From contig KB445802.1 of assembly GCA_000320605.2 (NCBI GenBank), positions 859,122 to 923,121 on the forward strand: DNA of 64,000 nucleotides, read 5' to 3'. Under the pieces are notes generated by a model. It was not told the DNA's origin. It searched no databases and saw only the letters and a program-made list of their open reading frames with translations. Origin of the DNA: Gelatoporia subvermispora B. Its lineage: Eukaryota; Basidiomycota; Agaricomycetes; Polyporales; Gelatoporiaceae. The position numbers and the translations under genes are program-made. How positions within the stretch are numbered: the first letter of the stretch is position 1; every line of letters starts with the position of its first letter. This document shows, piece after piece, positions 35,204-47,831 of the stretch.

Positions 35204-37710
35204 ATGGTGTCTGCACTATTAAACGGGAGACTAGGCCTATACGTAACATATCTGATATTCTCAATGGTCCCGGTCAATGCATCAATATGGTCAAAGGTGT
35301 CACACCGCGCGCCTTCGAGCACGGAGCTGCAAAGCATGTCTGTTCTTCTGCAAAATGAATAGCTGAACTAACGATCACGGAAGAACAAGTTCATTCGGAA
35401 GAGATTGATGTGCTAGTGCATTCTTCAGGTGCGCTCTGTCTCTTATCGCGAGAAACGCGGGCTGATCCGACGAGCTCGGTAGATTCATTGGATACATATA
35501 CTCGCCGTCCGGACTGCTTTGGCCGCGCTGCGAAGCACATCAGGACACAGTGCGCAGAGATTGATATGGAGGAAGATGAGCGCGTCAAAGGCGCGCCATC
35601 CCAGATTCTGCGAACGACTCGTACTAATCATGCCACAGCCGCCATTGCTATGACCCTGTGCGAGCTCTCCACGGCGAAGCACTACTCGCCGCCTCTCGAG
35701 TGTTCCTTGTTCCTATCAGAGTCTGACACGAATTCTGTGATGTCAAATGATGCCCAGAGCAACTGTGTCGAGTAAGTGCTGGAATGGTAAAGGAGGTGGA
35801 TATATGCGCAAGTATGCTGACTTTGGTCTAAGGGCGCTCTCACGAAGTGCGCAGTATTGGTCTAGCTACTCTGGGTATTTGCGAGAAGTCCGTAAGTGGA
35901 CGACCATCCTCATGTAACCAACGCACGATCTCACTTGGGGAACAGCGCAACTTTGCTATGCATTCAGACGGTGGAACGATATAGGTTTGGCCGGTCCTGG
36001 GCCGTAACGAGTTGAGCTGATGAACTGCTCTTTAGACACAGCTCGGGAGATCTATAGCAACATCACAAGAGAGAAAATTGCACTACTGAACGTGCTGCGG
36101 GACCGCGAGATGCGATTACAGCACAACCATGACAGTTCGGAGCAGTTCCTACAGGTGAGTGTATCGGTCGGATGTGTTGCACCATATACACCCTGAATGT
36201 TGGCCCAGGATCTCAGAACACTTGTATCAGAGATGCGCTCTTCATCCTCAGATGCATTGACCGCTGTCAGTGCTGTGGCCTTGGATGTCCGGACTAGTTA
36301 CGAGGAGGTACGACCTCGTCAGTCCAAATGGATTTGAATGTGTTTATCCGGGTGCGCAGATGTCTCAGTCGTTCAAAGATACGATCTCGGGGCTCGTGGC
36401 AGAGTCCGCCGATGTCCAGCTGTCTATCGCTCAGGAGGTGTGTAGCCCGCGATCGGGTTCGAAGAACAGTAGTGATGACACCTTCGCCCCAGATCGATAC
36501 TATCCTTCAAAATTCTGTTCGCGTCGTATGTGTTGCAGCCGTTACATCTCATATCCCGATGCCAGGCCGTTCAGTCTATATCTCTGCAGCATATCGAGTC
36601 ACTTGACATGTTGGCAGCATCTTCAACGCGCGCATTCGAAGGGCAGATTGACAAATTCGGTGCTATGGCAGGAGAGTATCATCAAAGCGCGCTCGCTGCT
36701 ACAGTGCGTTTATTGTGAAACCGGATGTCTCTTACAGGTTGCTCACGGTATTTTGTGGCAATCGCGGCAGCATGCACTCGAACACGGGCTCGCACACATG
36801 AACGGTGGCTTCGTGATGATGCAGCAGGCAAGTTGCACGCGCAATCTTCCCAGATGTGCATATTCATGATTGCGGAACTTGATAGACGATTGAGGGTATG
36901 ATCGCAACTACGTCCGAAGCCACACGCGTCCTCGCGCTGCATGCAGCCCACGCGGACGATGCGCAGCGTGCTCAGATCGAGGTGGCGGAGGCAGCGGGAC
37001 GGCTCGCACAGACGTTGGACAAACTCGCGGACCACGCGCGCGAGGAGATGCAAATCATCAACAGCACCGCCGTGGCGCTTCAAGAGCAGCTTGCGAAAAA
37101 TAGCGACAATGAAATGTGGGTCGCCTTCGGCGCTCGCGCCTGGGGCCTAATGCTGGCGTTTGGGCAGGTCGTACTACGAGGTGCGTCGTTATCGCGTGTA
37201 GCTGCTCAAATTCGTAGACGCGGCTGCAGTGGACCCGACATGGCTCGAGTGCGTTGTCCGCCTCCGCGCTTTCAGCTTGATCGTCACTGTCTGCAAGTTT
37301 ATTTGGTGTTTCACTCTCTTTTCCTGCTCACGATTTGCGGTAAGTACCGGGAAGGACGTTATTGGTATATGCTCACCCGAGAATAGACTGCGCTCGTGTT
37401 GGTGCTGTCGATGGCAAGATGGCGGGCGCGCGCAGGGTCTCACGAGGGCGAGCGACAAAGGTTTGACCATCTTTCGTCCTGGAAGATTGCTCACAATGTA
37501 CGGCGTGCTCTCAGTTTGCCTCGGACCTGCGACAGCACCGACACCCATCGACATCTCGCAGAAGAAGCCACACGCACAAAGGCCCAGGGATCACCTGAAT
37601 CACGGCGACACGCTGGGGGCTGTGCGCCTGCCCGCCATCGCCGCACGCGAATTTCCAGGATCCCTGATAGACTCTGCAGCCCGACGAGTGATCCGTGGAC
37701 CTTGCGCTGA
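35204..37710 (+). CDS. KAR5: KAR5/Tht1-like nuclear fusion (karyogamy) protein
   Basis: Fourteen exons: 35204-35296, 35404-35428, 35483-35590, 35639-35771, 35833-35891, 35946-35984, 36036-36154, 36209-36307, 36360-36437, 36566-36703, 36738-36827, 36886-37180, 37218-37339, 37387-37710; 573 aa. A signal peptide opens the protein (LLNGRLGLYVTYLIFSMVPV). A cysteine-rich lumenal domain follows: RRPDCFGRAAKHIRTQC, AMTLCELSTAKHYSPPLEC, SRSAQYWSSYSGYLREVPQL. Long coiled-coil stretches then lead to hydrophobic segments near residues 405-480. This is the layout of Kar5/Tht1, an ER and nuclear-envelope membrane protein needed for nuclear membrane fusion after mating. Introns 3 and 11 have GC donors. Exons 2 and 3 at the N terminus are the least certain, because introns 2 and 3 are 54 and 48 nt and would keep the frame if retained. 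Confidence 0.82.
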
Positions 37711-38842
37711 AAATATCTTCCCCTGCCTGTCACTGAACTACTGCGCTGTGGACCTCGCTAAGAAGACCCTCCTGCCCATCGGGCTCTGCATCCTGGCAAC
37801 ACTGCTGTGATTCTACCTTTCAAGGCGCTGGTGTTCTTACTGTCCGGCTTGCGCTTCGCTCCTGATCCCGTTGTGGTGGCTGGTTTGTTCGTCGTGTCGC
37901 TGTCAATTTCCACGTGTATCTGTTTCTAATCATGTCAGGATGTCGAGATGTTGTCGTTGCTGCTGTTGTCGAAAATGAATGATAAATCATATCAAGCAAT
38001 CAGATGGCCAATTTTCGTAGTCAAGTTTACCTAAAGTCCGGCCAATCGTTCCACAACGATATGGCTTCGTGCCCAAATATCAGCAGCGGAATTGACAAAT
38101 AACCTGATGCGGCACTTGAAGTCAAATATTGATGCAAATTTATGAACTTATCTCCTCTATTTCTTTTACGTCATCGAGAGGCTGTACATGTTCTTCTATC
38201 GTGTAATCTGAATCGACCCTGCACGAGGTCGAGATCTTTACTCACGCAGCGGGGAGCAACCGTTGTTGATTCTTCGAAAATATAGTAGAGACGGCTTTTC
38301 CAAAGGCGCCCCAGAAGAACCTAAAGCACGAGATAACCCAAATATGGCAATCTACACCTGTCTCACGCTCTGTGCTTCCGAGCGCGGCGTTACCAGGGCT
38401 GAAGCTTATACTCTGAGGAGTCAGCATGACCATTCGCTTCCGGCTCCGGGTGAGATTCAATCCACAGACTCTGCCTTAGTACGAGGAGGGGAACTGAACG
38501 GCTCGTCGCAGTGCTGGATAATCGTGCGATACCCGGATTCCGAGCCCTAGTGGCAAACGCGTCACTCGGTCACTGACTGTTTATCCCCGCAGCTGAGAAC
38601 CAACCAGCACAAAGCAAGGTTGGCAGCGCATAAGGTTCGCGGAAGCCAACCCGCAACTCCGCACATACCGTATATCTCTGGAACCTATCGGCTGCGCCGC
38701 TCATTGGGCCACCGCTAAGCCGTGAGTCTAATAGTCCGCCGGAATCAGACAATCCAACCACCTTTCCCGCAGATTCGCAGGATTGCGTCTTCCCCTTGAC
38801 CCCCCTCCCTTTGTTCTTCCCCCATCATCTCAGCTTGTCGCT
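37711..38842. other. Intergenic region
   Basis: KAR5 3' UTR and promoter of the CCCH-RRM-RBR gene. AT-rich, with no supported gene. Confidence 0.5.
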
Positions 38843-41800
38843 ATGGCAGTAACGCCACACTCGAGCGTCGCTGCCACAAGGCCTACAGTAGAAAGCCACG
38901 ATCACTCGGATAAGACGAGACAAGAAATAAAGCCTGCCGAGGTGAGTGTCGAAATTTACGTGCAATGTTCAAGTCTACTCACCCAGGCCACATTTTTTCA
39001 ATACATCTTGGACTACTCTTGCAGCGTGAAGTTTGTAGAAATTTCTTGCGAGGACGATGCAATTGGGGCAGCAGGTGCCTCAGGTTTCATCCTGAATCGC
39101 GAGATGTAGTAGTACGGTTGTTTATGTCCCCCCGTACATGTATCTGATCCGTATCATAACAGGCATCCAACTATAACAAACCACGCCCCGGGGAAGCGTC
39201 ATCCCCCTTCGTACCGCCACAAGTAGAGTCGCGGCAGCGGCCTGCCCAGCCAATCTACACCGACCGTTTCAACCGAGTACATTGTGCGCCACAATCTCAG
39301 CCGGCCGTCCAACCGCTACCAGGACGTCCCACAAGCGTCACAAACGCCGGTCAACAGGCGTTCGTAGATGATGCACGGCAAGCTAGGGCAAGTTGAACTT
39401 GATCGATCGTAGATAGCCCTCGATCCTGACACGAAGTATCTAGAAATCGGATGAAATTTGCGACAATTACCAGAAGGGTCGCTGTCAATGGGGAGGTAAA
39501 TGCCACCGCAAACACGTCTATTCAGAAGTCGGAAATGTCTCTTCTGCCCCATCGGACCGGATTATACCAACACAGGGGAAACAGGGTTTCGAACGTCCTC
39601 TGCCACCTGAAGCAGACTATGCTGCGCTCTCGACCATCTTGACTCCTCCAGAACGAACGGCAGTGCTCAGGACCACACCTATCCCTCCCCAGATCTGCCG
39701 GGATTTCGTGCGAGGTCGTTGTACCCGTAATGAGTGTCGGCGGCGACATCCTCCGCCCGACGTGTGCGCAAAGTACATCATCAACGGTAACCACGCCACC
39801 GAGCCGCGCGCACCTGACGCAACGGTCCCGTCGTCACCAATCGACGCTGAGAGGTCGATGCCATCACTGACGTGGTCCACTTCAACGGTGAGGCATATGC
39901 ACTAGGTCGGTGATTAAGCGGGTGTGCTCACAAGCGTATTTACAGATCGCCAGCACAACTCACCCCCGCACTCCGCCGCACTCCAAAGACGCCACCATAA
40001 ACCACGACAAGGAGTTGTGGGATATGTTGAGCATCCACCGCGAAAGTCCTCGTGATGAGTCTCCGGAAGCACCCACTGTGAAGCTGCCCGCGTCAAAGAA
40101 CTCAAGTATCGAGCAGCCGACAGGGAAAGGGAAGGCAAAAGCGTCGGTCGTATGTACATCATCCAATATTTGTTGGGCATATATCGATCATCGCATGACC
40201 AGAACGATATCAAGTCAGTACAGGAGAGCCCACATTCAAAGCCGAGCAAGGATGACAAGGGCAAGGCTCGTGCTGTTGATCGAAGTGCCAGGGAGAAAAA
40301 ACAGTCACACAACGGCGCCCCTACGCACAACCTAATCCGATTGCAGGACGTCCCGAAACCAACGGAGCAACCCAAGGTCGAGGCAGGGACAAGCAAGCAA
40401 ACGGATCAGAAAGACGAACAGCGGGTAGGAGGGGCGCAACGTAGAAGCAGACGTCGAGGCCGCTCCGAGCAGCAAGTCAAAGTTGACGAGTCTGACAATG
40501 AGAACGTCAAGACAAGGGGTAGCGTGGAGGTAAGACGTCCGTACTTATGTCCCGAAGCGTTGCTCACCAAAGCGCAACAGAAGCAGGTAGTTGATCCACC
40601 CCATGCTTCTGCCTCGAGCTCTAGCACGTCTGGGATACCTGCGTTCGAAGCACGGACCGCACAGCCAATCGATCGGCTCGGCGGGCAGATCCCACTCGCA
40701 CAGAGGCCTGTTCCTGCAGCGCCTCAGTATATTCCGGGCCAGAATGGTATACCGCTCGTACCCCCCGGTCTGGGCCTTGAGCACGTAGGTGTTCGATTTG
40801 TGATATAAGCATAAGCGTGTTCTTAGAAGGTTTCTTCACAGAAAATCGCTGAAGCGGCTAGAATGGCGGAAGCGGCTAGAATGGCGGAAGCGGCTAGAAT
40901 GGCGGAAGCATCTAGTTCCCGAAAAACGCAGCCAGAGACTTTCGCTATCACTGTCCTCGATTCCACCAAGGTCACCTTTGGTCCCGGTTTCGAAGTTCGC
41001 CAAGTTGTCACTGGCTTCGAATCCCGCGAGATCGTCATAGACCATCTTCCATGGGACGTCACTGTCAACGAACTCTCAGAGGAATTGCAGATGTTTGGTG
41101 AGGTCGTCGCAGTACATCTTCCGGAGCGAGTCAAACCTAAAAACAAGAGAAAGCACAAGACCAAGGAGTATCCTGATGTGAGCGCTCGGGTGACGTTCTC
41201 CTCACACGAGGAGGCAGCCGAAGCCGCCGTAGAACTTGATGGCGCGACATTCTCCGATCGCCCGGTATCCGTCCACTTATCGTCCACAAAGTCGACATCG
41301 TACGGGAAGGGGTTCTTACGCGAGGGAGATGTCGTCGTGGAACTCCCAGTTGCGTCACGGATCGCATATGCAGGCTACAAGACACAAGAGGAGGCCGACC
41401 GGGTGATCGCGATCGCGAACTGTAGTGAATACCGGGGATGCTGGATCACTGCAGCTCGCTACGTGGGTCTGCCGTCGGTCGGGATGTACAACGTCAAATT
41501 CTGGGGGATGCCGACGGACCTCAAGCGGGGTGATCTGGAGGTGTACGGACCCTATCAAGGTATGGCGGTGGAGGCGCCTAAGTACGAGTCCACCGAGCGT
41601 GCCTTGCGCTGCCTGCGCAGGCTGCTCGAGGGCTTCGGCGAGCTGCAGTCGTTTGAGGTTCCGCAGGGGCCCTACAAGAATGGCGTCGTCCGCGTGCGGG
41701 CGCATTTCGCCTCCGCACAGGTTGCTGATCATTTCTGCCGCAAGAACAGCGGAAGGGCGCAGCGCTGGTTAGGCGAACAGCAGATGTGGGCAAAACATAT

Positions 41801-43085
41801 CCGTACTATCCTCTACACCCTTCCTCCCGATGTCTTCGACGTCTTGGCTCCGGAGATCATGCTTTTGCGCTCGTTCTTCCAGGAGCAATCGCGCAACACC
41901 TCTATCGACGTACGTGACAAGCGGACCAATGTCATGCCAACGGCTCCTGTCAGCGTGAAACTCGGTGCTCGGGATGGAATGCAGACCCTAACGAGGCTGA
42001 AGACCTCATTCGAGAATCTGCTACGCGGTGAGAAGCTGACACGACATGGAGCAATCGTCTGGGATGAATACTTTGGCCGGCGAGCGGGCAGCTTGTACCT
42101 TGAAGACTTGCAAAAGAGTCATCCGGGTACAATGATCAATCGCGACCCCCTCAGACGTACAATCGCTTTGTTCGGTCCCGCGGAGAAACGCGAGGTGCTC
42201 CGCGACGCCATTCTAGCAAAGGTTACCTCCCTACGATCTGCAAAAGTTTATACTCTGCGGTTGCCGCCTACCATGGTCGGCATCTTCATGAGCGCGGACC
42301 TTCTCAAGCTACAGCAGGAGCTTGGGCACGAGAACATCTGGGTTGACCTAACGAACCGTCTTCTCAAGGTCCGCGGGAGCGACGATGCGTACAAGGTCGC
42401 TCAGCTTGCGGTCTTACACGCCACGCAGGAACCTCGGCCTCGTTCCGCCAAGCCTCGCTCGGGCGCATGCCCCGTTTGCCTCAGCGAAGTGACTATGCCC
42501 GTTACGCTGACGTGCGGTCACTCCTGGTGCAAGGCGTGCATCTCTCGCTACATTGTCTCTGTCATCGACACAAAGCTATTCCCGCTCACTTGTTTAGGCG
42601 AAGGCGGCAAGTGCTCGCACCGGTTACCTCTCAGGATCGCCCAAGAACTAATCTCTCCAAGCGACTTCGATGCTTTGACCCACGCAGCACTCCTTGCTCA
42701 CGTCCATTCTCATCCCAAAGAATTCCATTATTGTCCCGCGCCCGACTGTACCCAGATTTACCGGACAGCGCCGCGGAACGCGAATCTACAGTGCCCGTCT
42801 TGCTTTACGCGGATCTGTCCCAAGTGTAACCTTGAATTCCACGAAAACCGGCGCTGTCAAGCAGACATCGATGAAGATCAGAAGCTCTTCGAGGACTGGA
42901 AGGCAACCCATGACGTCAAGAATTGCCCAGGCTGTGATGCGCCCATTGAGCGCAATGCAGGCTGCAACCACATGATGTGCATACGATGCACTACGCACAT
43001 CTGTTGGTTCTGTGAGAAAACGTTCAAGAGAAGCGACGAGGTGTATGATCATATGCACAGTGTACATGGAGGGATCGGTGTGTGA
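38843..43085 (+). CDS. CCCH zinc finger-RRM-RBR E3 ubiquitin ligase
   Basis: Exons 38843-38941, 39025-39105, 39163-39387, 39444-39887, 39946-40149, 40203-40529, 40581-40784 and 40827-43085 give 1280 aa. Three CCCH fingers: about residues 37-55 (CRNFLRGRCNWGSRCLRFH), 141-160 (CDNYQKGRCQWGGKCHRKH) and ~218 (CRDFVRGRCTRNECRRRH). A disordered charged stretch, a repeat of AARMAE, and an RRM-like domain near 595-680 (REIVIDHLPWDVTVNELSEE) follow. The C terminus is RING-IBR-RING from about residue 1077: CPVCLSEVTMPVTLTCGHSW, HYCPAPDCTQIYR, then NCPGCDAPIERNAGC with the likely catalytic Cys in GCNHMMC. RBR ligases pass ubiquitin through that Cys. The RNA-binding modules suggest ubiquitylation on RNA or ribonucleoproteins (inference). 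Intron 3 (39388-39443) is GC-AG. The acceptor of exon 7 may be 6 nt later. Confidence 0.9.
40851..40904 (+). repeat. Perfect 18-bp x3 coding tandem repeat in the RBR gene
   Basis: The unit GAAGCGGCTAGAATGGCG is repeated three times without mismatch and starts a degenerate fourth copy. It encodes the hexapeptide EAARMA in frame. Confidence 0.9.
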
Positions 43086-43366
43086 GTATTTCTTGTCCTG
43101 TTCGTTCTTCTGGTTTGCTTGTACCGTTGGCGTATAACCTATTGCTTGTATGCTTATATATACTATACATTCGTGTGCTGCTGAGCTAGATAGCGGTGTG
43201 ATACAGTCGGACTGTTATACAACAATGCAACAGATGATGTGCCCAAAGCAAGGCGTCCCGATCAAACAATGATGGGAGAACTAAGATATACGAGTATACG
43301 ATAGTGAATCACAAAGGTGCCTGGATGGTGCTTGGACGAACTTCATAAATATACGTACTGAACGAA
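43086..43366. other. Convergent 3' region
   Basis: AT-rich spacer between the RBR stop and the stop of the next gene on the minus strand. No gene seen. Confidence 0.6.
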
Positions 43367-46008
43367 CTACACGAAGCTTTCAGTACAACCTCCAAAGCAG
43401 GTTAAAGACACGCCACGTACGTGTTCATATGGACGGCGCGGTGGCTCACCGTGACGGGGCAACGAGTCTGGGAGTTCTTCAGCCGAGGGATTGTACTTGA
43501 GTCTGTTCCCGTCGTGGTCCTTGAAGCCTTCCGTCGGTCTAGGATAGTCTGCTAAGTCGGCTGGATTCGCCATCTTGTGTGGAGCGTACACTATATACTG
43601 GCGGCCCTGCTCAATCACCAGATGGTCGCCCCGCCGGTTCCAAAAGCCCTTCCGGACCGTGCGGCGGGGGTAGGCCCCGCCATTGGGACTCACTCGTTGG
43701 GTATACGATGAAGCAGAAGAACCTGAAGTAGAAGGGGCGGGAGGCTGGGGGGCAGTTGATGAGTAGGACGTCAGATGAGGTTGAGAGGCAGATGGGTAGG
43801 ACGTCTGATGAGGCTGGGCGGTGGAAGATGAGTAGGACGTTTGCTGCGGCTGAGACGTCGAGGACGAGTATGTACTAGGATGGTGGTGAGAAGAAGTTGA
43901 TGTCGGGTATGTGCTGGACGGGTGGGAGGGAGAACATGAGTACGTGCTAGAAGACGATACAGAAGTCGGATCGGAGTACGTGCTAAGCTTTGGAGGTAGA
44001 GGGAGTGGATTATGCCGGAAGGTCGGAGAGCGCTCACGAGAGGCGGACGGCGGAGCTGAAGCGCGAGGCGTGGCTCCAGGATCGACCGTCGGATAGGTCT
44101 GGCTACGGGAGATACGACGCCCGTTATCCGGGGGCTCTGAGTATCGATGTGAAGGACGTGCGTCAGGAATCACAGGTGGAACCTCATGTACATTACTTTC
44201 CTTCTCCTCGGTACGCTGAGTCCGGTGTTGAGGGGCAACACGGTCTTCGGGGATGGGCTCAAATATAGTACCAGAAGTGATGGACGGATAAGTGTGATGA
44301 CGGCCTAGAGGAATGGAATTTACTGGTTCTGCGGGACGCGGGAAGCCTACGAGCGGACTGAGGAGACCTTCCGGCTCTTCAGACAAGTTGCTTGAGAACG
44401 GTACATTACTTGAAAGGGACGACGTTGTCGAGGAGCGCGTTGGGGCAGATGAATGGCGGGTGGGCAGGCTATTCGAACGAGTCGGTGATACTGCCGTGTC
44501 ATACGTGTGCCCGTTGAGATATACAGACTGGGACCGCGATGCGCCACGATCTGGTTCACTGTTGGTCCTACGAGGCATCGCGGAAGTCGTCATTGATTGC
44601 CCCGATGAGTTCGGAGAGGTTTGCGTCCGCGACGACGCATGTCCGCCCTCATCGGGCGTTGGTCGCAACGGAGAGCGCTGGGGGGTGCTATGCCGAGACG
44701 ACGAGGTCGAATATGACGGAGTATGTGGCGTGCGCGGCGAGACCGGCGAGTGATTACCACTCCCGTACCGATCCGTGTCATCATGACTCGTCCGGCGGGG
44801 AGTGTTCGCAGTAGACGTGCTGTGGTGGCTGGGCGCATACGGCGAGATCGGAACACGCGACGGGGTGAAGTCGTCGTGACTCGCGCGGCGCGGCGGCGTG
44901 GACACGGATCCAGACGTGTAGTGACTTGGTGTGCGAATGATGCCAGTCGAGAATGTCGGGTGGAGCTCGACCCGGGAGCTGAAGCCCTCCTTTGGAGAGT
45001 CGTCTGCCCCCGATGTAGGAGCTCGGCCATTGACTGCGCTGCCATCGTTTGCGGGAGCGGATGCGCCGTGCTCGCGCGGGCTGGCGTCGCGCTGCTCTGA
45101 CGAGGAGTGCACATGCCGCGGGGAGATATCCCGGCCTGGCGGGCGCGGTTGCTCGGTCTGGTACGGCTGCGTCGCGGAGCGTGCCATCTGCGCTGGCTGT
45201 TGATGCTGCTGCTGTTGCTGCTGGGCGGCATACGTCGATGCACTCACGGAGGTGGCATTCTGCAGTTCTGCCTGTGCACGCCTGGCATCGCTGTCAGCCC
45301 GTCGGCGGATGTCCCTCGATGCCGGCGCGTAATCTGGGACAGACCCCGGATACGTCGAACGGGAGGTTGGTGCTTGGCGCGTCGACTCGAATGATTCTGG
45401 GCGGCTTTGGGCGGGCTGCCCGGTACGATCGGGCGGGGTGTGTGTAGGGCGGGATGATCCGCTAGGATCGTCCGGGGCAGAGGGGGGTATAGACGACTCG
45501 GATGACTCACGGAGCTCTTTGGGAATCCATACCCAAGGTGTATGTGGCACACCGTCCGGAGTGTCCTTCTTCCTCCGCTCTTCCATTGGTGTGTCGTCTC
45601 TGTGCAAGCGTCAGTGGGTAGAAACAAGGGGGTTCATTGTCGGACGTACTTGATGTCCATGTTCTCGAGCCCAAGTGGATTATCCAACAACTTCGTGCTC
45701 CAGTACTCAGCGCTCCCTGGGTTTGGTACGCGTTTGAACGGGTTATAGCTCGCATTGGCCACAGCAGGCCCCCAGCTGGGATGAGGGGCCCATGCCTGGT
45801 ACGCGCCCTGCGGGGGCATCACAGGTCCACGGTACATAGGATTGTAAGCCCATTGTCCAGAAGACCATACTCGGGGGTCAACGCCTGCTGGGACGGGAGG
45901 TGGTCCAGAAAACGGTGCCGGTGCACTCGCCGGCCAAGAGCCGACGGTTGGGCCAGCGGGCATCGCGCCCCATGTCGGATATCGCTGAGGTTGCTGCACC
46001 CAGGACAT
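43367..46008 (-). CDS. Large disordered fungal protein with conserved N- and C-terminal blocks
   Basis: Exons 45650-46008 and 43367-45599 give 863 aa. The first ~150 residues are W-, P- and Y-rich and carry the blocks YNPFKRVPNPGSAEYWSTKL, DNPLGLENM and DGVPHTPWVWIPKELRE. About 590 residues of S, T, P, H and R-rich low-complexity sequence follow, with YSSSTAQPHQTSYPS-like repeats. The last ~90 residues are again ordered: RRTVRKGFWNRRGDHLVIEQ, YIVYAPHKMANPADLADYPR, SAEELPDSLPRHGEPPRRPY. The two end blocks are what I recall as conserved among uncharacterised Agaricomycete proteins. No catalytic motif, signal peptide or membrane segment. Function unknown; an RNA- or protein-binding scaffold is a guess. 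Confidence 0.8.
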
Positions 46009-47831
46009 TGCGTCACGAGTATATGGGCGGGGTACGGGCGCAAGCGGAAGAGACGATCGCTGGGTGAACGGTCAAGCAGACCGAGGCTCGACTACGCGCG
46101 GACGCTATCGGGGTATATATCGCGGCCGGGCGGTGGCGCGAATTTGCGGCCTTGTCACCGCAGTGCAAAGAGGACGTGGCCGGAGGAGGGACAGTCCCGC
46201 GATCGTCTTGTACAGCAGCGTCAGTGGACCGGCCGACTAACGCGATCTGCGAGAAGGATCGATATGGCGCAGGTGGCAAAGCAGACGAAAGGACACGAGC
46301 TGCCTGCGGCAGATATAGGCATACAGAGGACGCCAGTTCCCTAAGGCCTATCCGCGGCTGTGCGGGGTACTGCGAGAACGTGGCGTTCGGCCAGGCCGGA
46401 TCCGACACAATGGGCCTCAATATAGAGTGCGGAGGCAAGATTGGCAAAATCTGCCACTCCGTGGACACAGAAAATGCCACAAACAAAGGTCCTTCGAAGT
46501 AGGCCGTAATAGAGCACCGTCGACAGAGCTCGGAGCCTTGAGCTCGCTAGCAAAGACAACCAAGAGCAGCGACCTCGCCGAAACGGCAATCTCGTGTGTG
46601 CAACTATTTGGCCTCGGTGGCGATTCTTTTGGCCGTGCGACTGTCCGGTCTGTCCTCGACTTGAGAGAAGGTGGTGTTTGACAGGTGCTTGCAAGTACAC
46701 GAGGCCGCGAACGATCGAAGAGTGTTCGCGATAGAACGCGAAGTCGCCGCGCGAAACGTGCCCAGATACATGCGCGGGAGATAGGATACATAGATTGCAT
46801 CAGGCGCTGGGAACTCGATGCGTGCAAGAACCACGTTTCATCGCTGCCATCCAGTTGCATCCAGGGGCGACGCAGTCAGCATCACTCGACTCGTAGTCGA
46901 CCAGCAAGTCCCAGGATGCGGCAGGCGCAGTAGCCTGTGCGTTGCTGCGCAGCCGGCGGGATCGCTCCGAAGAGCCAGGATCAAATTGCCAGGAGACAAG
47001 CCCGAGCGCATGTATTAACCGGAGTTCCATTTCATGTGTTTGAACATCGTCGGCCCCAGGTTTCAGCATAGCAAGCCGGAGTGCGTGTTGTGGCGAGCTG
47101 CGGGACCAGCGTGAGGCAGCGGAGATAGTAGTGCAGAGCATTTGGAACGAAGAATTAGCCAAGCAGTGGTCATTTTGCACTCCCGAGTTTCGTTTCCGTG
47201 TCAGTCATGGAGAATCAAGCAATCCCGATGCAATAGAACAGAATTGACGAAAATAGGACTGGCGGGAAGCAAGCCGGCAGTGACGATCCTTCCAATTTGC
47301 ATCCGCGTATAAAGGTGACTGACTTGGTACAGGCCTCCGGCGCAGTACCACGCGATACCTCCAGAGTACTGTCGGAGAATAATGGGTAGAGGTTTCATGA
47401 AGTCGAACGCACGCAGTGTTGCGGGAGTACTGACCGCTGGATTCGAGTAGCTGCTATGCAGTATTCATATACACTCTTCAAGGTCGAATTGTCACACATA
47501 CCTCACGTGCGCCTAAGAAAAAAGACGGTAGTTAACATCGTCTAGACAAACTTTGGCCGGCGCAGACTTCTTTAGCCAGCTGTTCCGCAGTACTTCTCAG
47601 CAGCGCGTATTCCTCAGCGCTCGAATGAGTAACGAAGCAGCTCGCAGAGCAATGATCTGCCAGAAGAAAGTCACTTCAAATTTTAGTCCATGTTTCCATC
47701 CAATTAGGACAAGTTCAGCTAGCGCGACGAGATAGAATAAGAGTTGAGAAAAAAGTCCTGGCGGGCTGGCTGGAGTCTGACGCGAGGAGCTCGATACATA
47801 CGCGTCGAGCACGGGCACGTGACTGGAAAAT
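46009..47831. other. Intergenic region before the ribosome recycling factor gene
   Basis: Head-to-head spacer of 1.8 kb. A CCAAT box lies at 47700-47704, about 130 nt before the RRF start. The rest has only short chance frames. Confidence 0.5.

Noticed and set aside
40851..40904. Short regular repeats as a CRISPR-like array
   Set aside because: The units are contiguous with no spacers and are in frame within a coding exon.
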